Assembly (NCBI RefSeq): GCF_015209965.1
Contig: NZ_MU158692.1
Coordinates: 231,311 to 295,310 of the forward strand
Length of the DNA: 64,000 nt
Direction of reading: 5' to 3'
From: Sphingobacterium pedocola
Lineage (GTDB): Bacteria > Bacteroidota > Bacteroidia > Sphingobacteriales > Sphingobacteriaceae
Positions within the stretch are counted from its first letter, which is position 1, and every line of letters starts with the position of its first letter. The translations under genes were made by a program, and so were the position numbers. The notes below the pieces were generated by a model. That model was not told the origin of the DNA, searched no databases, and worked only from the letters and a program-made list of their open reading frames with translations. Positions 42,242 through 50,580 of the stretch are shown here, in pieces.

Positions 42242-45070
42242 TTACATTCTAGGCCGGCGCATTCCTCCCGGGAATGAATTGCCCGTATCAGGAGCCATAC
42301 CTGAAAACTTCTGTAGTTTGAAGGTAAAGGTAAGCATGAAGTACCGTGCTAATCGATTCGTTCTGCTATCTGTTAAGATTTCGCCAACCGAGCGATTAAT
42401 ATTTGTTTGTTGGTTTAATAAATCAAACCCCTGCAAACGTATCGTGGCACGTTGATCCTTCATAAACCGTTGTTCTATATACGTATTGATTATAAAAGGA
42501 TTTACATCCGTACGGTATCCTTTATTAAACTCCTTAGACAAGTCAGCTCCAAAGATTGTAGTGGGGGTAATATTTACAGAACCAATGATAGATGGCGTCA
42601 ACTTAGACGTATTTGGTGATTCAAAATCTTGCAATGTAGAATTCGTGATATTGTAAGCATAACGTATCCCAGGATTAATTTCTAAATTTTCTGAGGGATT
42701 GTAACGGAAAAACAACATTTGGTTAAATACGGTATTATTTGTTACAGCTTTTAGAAATTCGCCTCCGGTAACGTTGGTATTCAAATAAGAAATGCCCTTG
42801 TTAAAGCTTACCCCACCTCCATACATAATATTGTATGTTTTCTCTTTTAACGATCTACCATAGTGATAGAAAGAGTTAATTGAATAAATCGGATCGGATT
42901 CATTTTTATAACCTACCTGTTGGTATAAACCATCGCCATCAACAGTATAGCGTCTATTCAATGATACGATCTTATCTTGTGTTAGCTCTGCCCGGAGCAT
43001 GGCAAAAAATGTTTTCCCTTGTTGAAAATCACCAGAGCGGAAACGCAAATTCATCGAATGCCTAAATTCTGGATCTAACTCTGGATTACCTATAGTAATA
43101 TTTGTTCGGTTAGTCGACACCTCAAAGGGGAGAATTTGTGAAACTCCTGGCTCTGACGAACGACCAGAATAATTCAACGTCAAGTTAGACTGCCTAGAGA
43201 ACTTATATTCAAATCTAGCGATCGGAATAACATTAAAATTAGAGCGATCAATTCGTGCCGTTTCGGTTGCCGAGAACGCGTCACCTTTCAACTGTGAGGG
43301 TTGTACAGATGCGCCTAAAGAGTATTTGATCTTATCGCTTTCAAACATATAGCTTGCGCCTACACGATGCGTTGTAAACTTATAGTCGTAATCGTACGCA
43401 TAGTTTAAACCAGGTGTAGTTAATGGATTGCCCTCCTCATCCACTCCTCTTTGATGATTGGAGTTGTCATAATCATTTGTATTTAAATCATATGATATTT
43501 CTAATTTACTTTTATCCGTTAATGGCTCTAGGTAGGATAAAGTAGCCCCCGCATTCCAACTTTTATTTTCTACTTCACGTAATGTCTGTTCATAAATATC
43601 GTTAATAGGTGCATCCTGATTAGCAGGATCATAAACCAAACGATCCAAAACTTGGTCTAATTCATTTTTGGTTACCGCATTATCGTAGTTAAAGTTGAAA
43701 AACAAATTTCTCCCCTTATCATTTAACTTCCGATTATACAATCCCGAAAAGTTGTATCGCGGAGAATTCACATCGCTAACTGACGTTTGCTCCTGAATAT
43801 TATCCAACAAACCGTCCTGATAAAAAGTTGAATTAGATTGATTATCGGCACTATTTTTATTAAACCCAATTTGAGGTGTCAATTTAATATAATCCCTATC
43901 CGAAATATTCCATTCCAAATTTCCTTCAAAACGATGGTTAGCGCGAATACTATTATTATCTTGATCGGATTCTTCCGTCAGGTTTTGGCCTATGTATTCA
44001 GTAAATGAATTAGAAAGGGTATTATTATCGTCCCGCCCGAAAGAATAACTTCCGTAGACTTTTAATTTGTCGCTAAAATCGTGACGGATATTCAACCCGA
44101 GCGATCCGGTGTTGGTAATACCTTCGGATCCACCGAACATTCCGCTACCACCACGGCCACCGCCACCACCCTGACGACCACGCGCACCACCACCCATGGA
44201 ATTGAAGTCGAAAAGATTAGCGTTCATATTATTCAGATTACCTAAAAAAGAAACTTGTGTCTTATCTCTAAAACCCATGACCATTCCTGTGGCTTGGTAA
44301 CGTTCTTCGGTGCCTCCGCCAACGCGCAGGGTAGTTGCATACCCGTTATTATATTGCGGGTCGATTTGGATATTCAGTACCTTCGTTGACTCTCCTGATT
44401 TATTTCCAGTAATATTAGCCATATCCCCGTAATCGTCCACGACTTGGATTTTATCAATAATATTTGCAGGCAGGTTTTGAGTAGCTGTTTTTACATCTCC
44501 ACCAAAGAAATCTTTCCCATTGATGCGTACTCTTGTAATTGCTTCACCTTGCGCGGTGACGTTTCCGTCCTTATCGACTTCTACCCCCTGCAATTTTTTC
44601 AGCGCATCTTCTGCGACAGAACCCTCTCTTAATTTTAAATCTTTGGTTCCATATTCCACTGTATCACCTTTTACCTGTACCGTAAGAACCCCACTGACGA
44701 CGACCTCCTCAAGCATGTTTGGAATCCCTTTAAGCTCAAAAGACGGGATAATCATTTTCTGTTCACCTATCGGAAAGGTAAATTCTTTTTCGAAAGCCTC
44801 GAATCCCAAACTTACAATACGGATTTTAAACTGATTACCCTTTACATTATTAAATGTATATATACCCGCTTGGGAAGAACTTGTCCCTAACGAATCTTGA
44901 TCCGACACCAATAACACCGAAGCTCCAGCCACTATACGTGAAAGCGAATCTCTCAGCATACCCTGCACTATCTTTCCCGTCTGCGCACGTATAGAACCCG
45001 TACCCGTTAACAAGAAGATAAGAATTAAGGATTTTAATAAACGACTCATATTATTTGATTTTCTCTTCAT
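42242..45070 (-). CDS. outer-membrane beta-barrel protein with carboxypeptidase-regulatory and plug-like domains
   Basis: 942 residues. Signal peptide (to about 30), a carboxypeptidase D regulatory-like domain (about 34-115), a TonB-receptor plug-like region (about 120-240: VEYGTKDLKLREGSVAEDALKKLQGVEVD...) and a long barrel. Residues about 292-317 are a Gly/Arg-rich loop. It resembles the Bacteroidota TonB-dependent-receptor-like OMP_b-brl family rather than a SusC with partner SusD; none is nearby. Substrate unknown. Co-transcribed with the CBM9-like gene 4 bases upstream. An internal ATG (MSRLLKS) is an alternative start. Confidence 0.88.
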   Translation of the reverse strand: MKRKSNNMSRLLKSLILIFLLTGTGSIRAQTGKIVQGMLRDSLSRIVAGASVLLVSDQDSLGTSSSQAGIYTFNNVKGNQFKIRIVSLGFEAFEKEFTFPIGEQKMIIPSFELKGIPNMLEEVVVSGVLTVQVKGDTVEYGTKDLKLREGSVAEDALKKLQGVEVDKDGNVTAQGEAITRVRINGKDFFGGDVKTATQNLPANIIDKIQVVDDYGDMANITGNKSGESTKVLNIQIDPQYNNGYATTLRVGGGTEERYQATGMVMGFRDKTQVSFLGNLNNMNANLFDFNSMGGGARGRQGGGGGRGGSGMFGGSEGITNTGSLGLNIRHDFSDKLKVYGSYSFGRDDNNTLSNSFTEYIGQNLTEESDQDNNSIRANHRFEGNLEWNISDRDYIKLTPQIGFNKNSADNQSNSTFYQDGLLDNIQEQTSVSDVNSPRYNFSGLYNRKLNDKGRNLFFNFNYDNAVTKNELDQVLDRLVYDPANQDAPINDIYEQTLREVENKSWNAGATLSYLEPLTDKSKLEISYDLNTNDYDNSNHQRGVDEEGNPLTTPGLNYAYDYDYKFTTHRVGASYMFESDKIKYSLGASVQPSQLKGDAFSATETARIDRSNFNVIPIARFEYKFSRQSNLTLNYSGRSSEPGVSQILPFEVSTNRTNITIGNPELDPEFRHSMNLRFRSGDFQQGKTFFAMLRAELTQDKIVSLNRRYTVDGDGLYQQVGYKNESDPIYSINSFYHYGRSLKEKTYNIMYGGGVSFNKGISYLNTNVTGGEFLKAVTNNTVFNQMLFFRYNPSENLEINPGIRYAYNITNSTLQDFESPNTSKLTPSIIGSVNITPTTIFGADLSKEFNKGYRTDVNPFIINTYIEQRFMKDQRATIRLQGFDLLNQQTNINRSVGEILTDSRTNRLARYFMLTFTFKLQKFSGMAPDTGNSFPGGMRRPRM

Positions 45071-45074
45071 TTTA

Positions 45075-45809
45075 CTATTTCACTTTACCAAAGATCCACA
45101 CATCCGTTTTGAATTTATAGGGATTACGGACGGATGTCGTGGGCTGGACTCTACCATACATGGGGTAAGACGTATTGATAGACCTATTTTTTGCCATTTT
45201 CTGTAATCGGGCAAAGCTATTGTTGACCACAAGCTGGATCGCAATCTCATCTTCCTTAAACTGAATAAGATCTAAGGGAATCACCGACTCATACACGAGA
45301 TTCTCATTGCTATCCAGTTTTACAACACTTTTGACACCATAGCTATTTTCAAAAGAAAGAAGCCCGTCAACCACCTTTGAAAAGCCCGTTACATAGTACC
45401 CCCTGGAACTAGTTAATAGCTCCTGCCGAAATGCGGAAACATTTAGGTCTTCGATCTGAGCCAATGCACGCAAACGCTCCCTATCTGGAAAAGGGTATAT
45501 CAGTTGAGCTCCATCTTTCTTTTTACCCGTATAACTAATGTTCACAATGATGCCATTTCGGATGGCTTCCTGCCTCAACATAGGATCTTGGACATGCACT
45601 GCAACCAACAATTTATTTTCCTCCTTCACGACACCGAATGACCAAGCGTCACCTTCTACAGGAACTAGTTGATCTTTCCATTCGTCTAGCGCACCATCCA
45701 CCGTGATATTGGGTATCGATTGAAAAGTATACACTTCCGACTTTTTCTTTTGTGAAAAAGACGCAAATGGTAAGCACCCTACAACTAATAATGCCCAAAA
45801 TTTATTCAT
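45075..45809 (-). CDS. exported CBM9-like domain protein
   Basis: 244 residues with a signal peptide ending about FASFSQ. The region FQSIPNITVDGALDEWKDQLVPVEGDAWSFGVVKEENKLLVAVHVQD resembles the carbohydrate-binding family 9-like sandwich common in Bacteroidota secreted proteins. Directly upstream of the barrel protein gene (4-base gap), so the pair may act together at the outer membrane. Ligand unknown. Confidence 0.72.
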   Translation of the reverse strand: MNKFWALLVVGCLPFASFSQKKKSEVYTFQSIPNITVDGALDEWKDQLVPVEGDAWSFGVVKEENKLLVAVHVQDPMLRQEAIRNGIIVNISYTGKKKDGAQLIYPFPDRERLRALAQIEDLNVSAFRQELLTSSRGYYVTGFSKVVDGLLSFENSYGVKSVVKLDSNENLVYESVIPLDLIQFKEDEIAIQLVVNNSFARLQKMAKNRSINTSYPMYGRVQPTTSVRNPYKFKTDVWIFGKVK

Positions 45810-45958
45810 CGTTGAATTTATCTGTATTTTTAAATAACAAAAACTGTGGAACTTATTTTAAACAAGTCCATATCTTTGTACAAAAGAACAAATAAGTAAC
45901 GTAAATTAATGTTAACGACATTATATCACAGATAAGTTACACTTTGCACAATAATACG

Positions 45959-46555
45959 ATGTTACTATCTCATTTTCAACATACATATATCGAAGCCGGC
46001 TGTGATGAAGCAGGACGTGGCTGTCTTGCAGGACCTGTTTTTGCCGCCGCCGTAATATTCCCATCCGGCTACCGTAACCCCATATTGAACGATTCTAAGA
46101 AACTGTCGGAAAAAAAACGCATGGAGTTACGTCCCATCATTGAGAATGAAGCACTGGCATTTGCCGTAGCCAGCGTCTCACCACAGGATATAGATAAAAT
46201 CAACATTCATAATGCCTCATACAAGGCCATGCACTTAGCACTAGATGCATTAGCCGTAAAAGCAGAATTCATTATTGTCGATGGCAATAGGTTTATTCCC
46301 TATCAGGATATAACACATGAGTGCATTATAAAAGGAGACGGAAAATACCTTTCGATAGCTGCAGCTTCTATTTTAGCAAAAACCTATCGGGATGATTTCA
46401 TGACCGGCCTAGCGAGAGAGTATCCGTCCTACAATTGGAAATCAAATAAAGGGTACCCTACCATAGCGCACCGTAATGCCGTATTGCAGCATGGTTTCAC
46501 ACCCCATCACCGCAAGACATTCCGTGTTACCGATCCACAGTTAAAACTCTTTTAA
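45959..46555 (+). CDS. rnhB: ribonuclease HII
   Basis: Removes RNA from RNA-DNA hybrids and single ribonucleotides in DNA. 198 residues from the ATG at 45959; an in-frame TTG at 45944 would add five residues. The signature GCDEAGRGCLAGPV and the later VDGNRF and ILAKTYRDD acidic motifs are intact. It stands alone, followed by a tetranucleotide repeat tract and the second composite repeat. Confidence 0.95.
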   Translation: MLLSHFQHTYIEAGCDEAGRGCLAGPVFAAAVIFPSGYRNPILNDSKKLSEKKRMELRPIIENEALAFAVASVSPQDIDKINIHNASYKAMHLALDALAVKAEFIIVDGNRFIPYQDITHECIIKGDGKYLSIAAASILAKTYRDDFMTGLAREYPSYNWKSNKGYPTIAHRNAVLQHGFTPHHRKTFRVTDPQLKLF

Positions 46556-46585
46556 AAAACACGATATCATCCACCTTACAAATCG

Positions 46586-46613
46586 AAGGAAGGAAGGAAG
46601 GAAGGAAGGAAGG
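46586..46613. repeat. (AAGG)7 simple sequence repeat
   Basis: Seven perfect tandem AAGG units, about 30 bases after the rnhB stop. Such tracts can change length by slippage. It is not inside a gene. Confidence 0.9.
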
Positions 46614-46699
46614 ATTGCAGATTGGTTTGGATACAACTTTTGGGGGTAATAAAAAGGAAGGTATAATTTAATCGGTGTCTTTTGTCCCTCGCTCCACCT

Positions 46700-47123
46700 G
46701 TCCGCCATTGGCCATGGCAGGGCTTCCTTCTTTTCTCTCAAAAGAAGCAAAAGTCGTCGCTGTACCCATTTGCCACGTTGGCTAGTGCCTCCTCCTGCAA
46801 AAGGCAAATGGCTAAGGCGACATTTGTCGGGCATGTAAGGATAGTGCATTGTTATATGATTATTATAATACTTCAGCTGAATTGAAAAAAGACGGCCTTA
46901 GCGGATTTGGACGTGCAGGCAGCAGATGATGCGTTGCAGAAGCTTACAATTAGCACTCAGCCAAGCAGATCTCAGCCCTTGCCGTGGGGCAGAGCGGTGG
47001 CGGCCTAAGAGCTGTGCACTGCATCATCGCGTCGCCGAAACGACAAATACGGTATCAGCCTTGATTTTTTGCTTCGTTTTTTATCAAAGAAAAAATGAAG
47101 GCCCTGTCGCGGCGAGCGACAAA
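46700..47123 (+). repeat. composite intergenic repeat, copy 2
   Basis: Fills most of the 683-base gap between convergent rnhB and the YfhO gene. Module one (about 46722-46890) matches the reverse complement of 3860-4038 over about 170 bases, including the TTCTTTT/AAAAGAA hairpin and a CCATTTGCC/GGCAAATGG stem. Module two (47063-47123) matches 3662-3735 with a CTTCG-T6/A6-TGAAG hairpin (47072-47100). The middle is unrelated to copy 1 but again holds an inverted repeat. Confidence 0.75.
46925..47028. repeat. central imperfect inverted repeat of copy 2
   Basis: 46925-46944 can pair with 47010-47028 through GATGATGC/GCATCATC, TGCA/TGCA and AGCT/AGCT blocks. The enclosed loop is G-rich. The sequence is unlike the copy 1 centre. 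Confidence 0.55.
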
Positions 47124-47238
47124 CTGTTTAAATTAATACCTCCTTTTAACCCCAATAATACACCACAGAAAACCGAAAAGACATATTTCTTCCGTATTCA
47201 AAAATCTCTTTTCCTTAATATCTCTATCGAATCCCTCC

Positions 47239-49719
47239 TTATGCCTTTTTAGGCTGTCGCTTTCTGTTCGTATACCATACGACAGCAATCAGTCCAACAA
47301 CTAAAACAATAGAAGCGATTAAAGAAACTAAATTACTAATGCGCATCGTCGAAGGAGCAAAAATAAATTCAACCTTATGATTTCCTCCTGGGAGTTGTAA
47401 TGCTCTCAATATGTAATCCGCTCGCAAAATAGGCACTTCTTCACCATCAATATACGCTTTCCATCCTTTTTCATAATATACTTCAGAGAATACTGCAAAA
47501 GCATCATGAGGCGAGGAATATTCATATTTCAACGTATCGGGGTGGTAGCTCACCAACTTTATCGCTGCATTCCCAGGCTGTCCCAAACGACCCGCGTTAA
47601 TTTTATTTTTAAACTCTTCATGCACAAACGCCTCTTTTAATGGGTTAAAGCTACTGATGGCCTGCATTTCCTGCGCATTATCCTTTACGAAAGTCACCTT
47701 ATCTACGAACCAAGCATTCCCCGCGGCAGTACTTCTCCTTTGGATACGTTCGGCACCATTAGAAGCATCTTTCGTCATTATATACCGTACGTTGAACATA
47801 TCCAATACATCTTCATTGATGGCACCATTAAATTGATGTTCCAAGATCTCTTGAAAACGCATCAATTTCGCAGCGTGGTAACCCCCTAAATTCTTATGAA
47901 AATAGGATGCATGTGCATCTGAGAACGGGTTTGTTGTTAAATCCAACACCCGGTAACTTGGGTCTTTATCCATTCGAATCAACTGATCCACTTCCTTCTC
48001 ATCGATTGGCCTTTTCGTCAGCCTTTCTTCCATAAACGAATTCTCGTTCAAGTATCGTTTATCCACCGACCATAAGTCTACCAATGTTACTACACCTAAA
48101 ATAGCCACAAACACCGTAGACGTAATCTTCTTCTTGTACAATCCCCATACTGATGCGAAGACTAAAGTCACAATGAATAGGGAGCGCCACGCATCCGCGG
48201 AGGCCAGCGCTGAACGATCCTTTACTAATGCACTGCCCAATTGCTGTCCCATATTCGCATCACCAAGCTGTTGGCCTAATCCCGCTACAAGTTCGCTGTG
48301 ATTGGACGATTTAAAATTCAAAAACAGATCAGGTAAAAGAGCTATGAGCAAACAAAATCCCCCCACGCCTATAAACGTATACAAGATTTTCTTGTCCAAC
48401 TTCGGTATCTCCTGTGTCCGATCCATCAGCTCCTGTACCGCCAAAATAGCTAGGAGCGGAATAAGAATAGAAACAATGACCAAAATAGATTCTACTGCCC
48501 TAAACTTATTATATAAAGGCACATAGTCGAAGAAGAGATCAGATACCAATGGAAAATGGCGCCCCAAAGCCAATAAAACAACGAGAGCAGAGGCAGCAAG
48601 GATCCACCACTTCAAGCGATCCTTAACAATTATAATTCCCAATACAAATAGAAAGAAAATCCCAGCTCCAAAGTACCACGGTCCCGAAGTACCCAAGTGT
48701 TTCTCACCCCAATATGTTGGCATATATTGCGCAAACTGTACCGCTTGTCCTTCGGGGACACCAAGGCCCGTAAGAAACTTAACGGCATTCGACTCTTTAC
48801 CGAGAACACCCTGTGATTTACCTCCGTATGCGTTTGGAATAAGAAAGGTCATGTTTTCACCGATTCCCTGGCTCCAGGCATAGGCATATTCCCTATCCAG
48901 ACCACCATCTTTCGCACCTTCTTCAACCTTCACAATATTCGCTTTACCTCGGGTGGTCAGTTTACTGTATTCATAAGTCGGGAATAGCACCGAAGCATTC
49001 ACCAACACCGCGATTACCGCTGCGGCCAACTGCACTGCAGTTGCTTGTGCAAATTTGGGCAGCTTCTTATCACGAATAGCATAATACAACTCAAAACCAA
49101 CCAAAACCAACATAGCAATAAACAAATAGTACGTCATCTGAATATGGTTGGTTCGAATCTCCAAAGACAAGAAAACCGCCAATAAAACAGATCCCCATAA
49201 TCGATTGCCTCTATAACATAGGATAATAGCTCCTATTATGGGTGCCATATACGCTATGGCATATGCCTTATTCACATGCCCTGCTTCAATATAAATAAAA
49301 TTATAGGATGAAAATGTAATCGCAATGGCACCTACGGCCGCTAACCACGGTTTTACACGCAGTACACTAAGCAAAAAATATGCACCCAAAAGGTAAATTA
49401 ATATTACATCAGCCGGCAATGGGAACACTAATTTAATCGCCCTATTGATATAAGTCGTTACGTTTGACGCGTGTTCATACCATATTTGGTAAGTAGGCAT
49501 ACCGCCAAACATGGAGTTTGTCCATTCGGGAGCATGCCCGTCTTTCGCCTTATAGTCGAAGAGCTCTTTCTGACTGCCTAAAGCCTGTACAACGTCATGT
49601 TGGGCCAAGGCCTTACCCTGCCATAACGGCGTAAAATAAAAAATTACCAATAATATAAATATGGCAACTATAATAAGATGTGTCGAGTTCTCCTTAAACC
49701 AGTTTTTCATCAGATACAT
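47239..49719 (-). CDS. YfhO family polytopic membrane protein
   Basis: 826 residues with about a dozen helices, a large periplasmic C-terminal domain (about 560-790) and a final helix (about 797-815). The topology and the GYHAAKLMRFQEILEH and GWKAYIDGEEVPILRADYILRALQLPGG segments are typical of YfhO/DUF6044-like membrane proteins, which resemble GT-C glycosyltransferases and act in glycosylation of cell-wall or surface polymers in Firmicutes. Function here is inferred only. An ATG three codons later is an alternative start. Confidence 0.85.
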   Translation of the reverse strand: MYLMKNWFKENSTHLIIVAIFILLVIFYFTPLWQGKALAQHDVVQALGSQKELFDYKAKDGHAPEWTNSMFGGMPTYQIWYEHASNVTTYINRAIKLVFPLPADVILIYLLGAYFLLSVLRVKPWLAAVGAIAITFSSYNFIYIEAGHVNKAYAIAYMAPIIGAIILCYRGNRLWGSVLLAVFLSLEIRTNHIQMTYYLFIAMLVLVGFELYYAIRDKKLPKFAQATAVQLAAAVIAVLVNASVLFPTYEYSKLTTRGKANIVKVEEGAKDGGLDREYAYAWSQGIGENMTFLIPNAYGGKSQGVLGKESNAVKFLTGLGVPEGQAVQFAQYMPTYWGEKHLGTSGPWYFGAGIFFLFVLGIIIVKDRLKWWILAASALVVLLALGRHFPLVSDLFFDYVPLYNKFRAVESILVIVSILIPLLAILAVQELMDRTQEIPKLDKKILYTFIGVGGFCLLIALLPDLFLNFKSSNHSELVAGLGQQLGDANMGQQLGSALVKDRSALASADAWRSLFIVTLVFASVWGLYKKKITSTVFVAILGVVTLVDLWSVDKRYLNENSFMEERLTKRPIDEKEVDQLIRMDKDPSYRVLDLTTNPFSDAHASYFHKNLGGYHAAKLMRFQEILEHQFNGAINEDVLDMFNVRYIMTKDASNGAERIQRRSTAAGNAWFVDKVTFVKDNAQEMQAISSFNPLKEAFVHEEFKNKINAGRLGQPGNAAIKLVSYHPDTLKYEYSSPHDAFAVFSEVYYEKGWKAYIDGEEVPILRADYILRALQLPGGNHKVEFIFAPSTMRISNLVSLIASIVLVVGLIAVVWYTNRKRQPKKA

Positions 49720-49873
49720 TTTCTTTTTAAAAGTGATGAAGCTATCGTAAGCATATTACTTTGCCGTGTGCAACTGCTATCTTTACGATGGTTCATGTAT
49801 AATTTAATGGTTATGCTTTTTCCGTATGGCCAAAAATAGATAAATGATTTTAATATTCCCTAACTATAAAAAG

Positions 49874-50563
49874 CTAGTTTCCTTTTTCAATCATTTTTTT
49901 TATATCAGAAAGCTCACCGAATAATACCAACAAATCGCTTTCACGTAATATCGTATCCGATTTAGCGATTCCAGAAGCTTTTTTGCTCACAGCGTTCTTT
50001 CCTTTCTGTGTATTCTCTGATAGATGTAAGGTGGTCAAAACAATCACCTTATACTTATTCGTCAAATCTGCCTCTTTTAACGTGAGTCCGATATACTTAG
50101 CGGGGACTTTGGTCTCTATAATACTGTATTTGTCCGAGATCTTGAAAGAATCCACGATATCAATATTATCTAAGCGAAGTGCCAGGCGCTCGGCCGCTTC
50201 TTCCTCCGGCATAATATATTCATCAATCTGCATGGCTTCCAATACGGTCTTCTGCAAATCAGAGACAACTCTTCCAATGATCCGCTTTACATTAAACTGC
50301 TTAATCAGTGCTGTGGTAAGCAAAGAGGCTCCCTCATCTTCGCCTATCGCTATTATCACCGCATCGCTATCTTTCAGCGGCAATGCACCTACCGCCTCCT
50401 TGTCCGTTGTGTCCATACATACGGTATGGGTAATCCGGTCCTTCAACTGTTCAACAATGCTGAGACTTTTATCTGCAGCAATCACCTCGTGCCCTAATTC
50501 GGTCAAATGAATCGCCAATGATCTCCCAAAATGCCCTAGGCCTAAAACAATGTATTTCATCAA
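49874..50563 (-). CDS. potassium uptake regulatory subunit (TrkA/KtrA)
   Basis: 229 residues. A Rossmann RCK_N domain starts with KYIVLGLGHFGRSLA (GLGHFG at 8-13) and binds NAD or ATP; an RCK_C domain follows (about 145-229). It gates the channel subunit encoded immediately upstream (17-base gap). A single RCK pair indicates a KtrA-like rather than a duplicated TrkA protein. Confidence 0.93.
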   Translation of the reverse strand: MMKYIVLGLGHFGRSLAIHLTELGHEVIAADKSLSIVEQLKDRITHTVCMDTTDKEAVGALPLKDSDAVIIAIGEDEGASLLTTALIKQFNVKRIIGRVVSDLQKTVLEAMQIDEYIMPEEEAAERLALRLDNIDIVDSFKISDKYSIIETKVPAKYIGLTLKEADLTNKYKVIVLTTLHLSENTQKGKNAVSKKASGIAKSDTILRESDLLVLFGELSDIKKMIEKGN

Positions 50564-50580
50564 AATTCTCCTCTAAACCA

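Noticed and set aside
46682..47252. Small open frames (67 and 108 codons) after rnhB
   Set aside because: Same reason: they coincide with the repeat modules, one even runs into the YfhO gene on the opposite strand.
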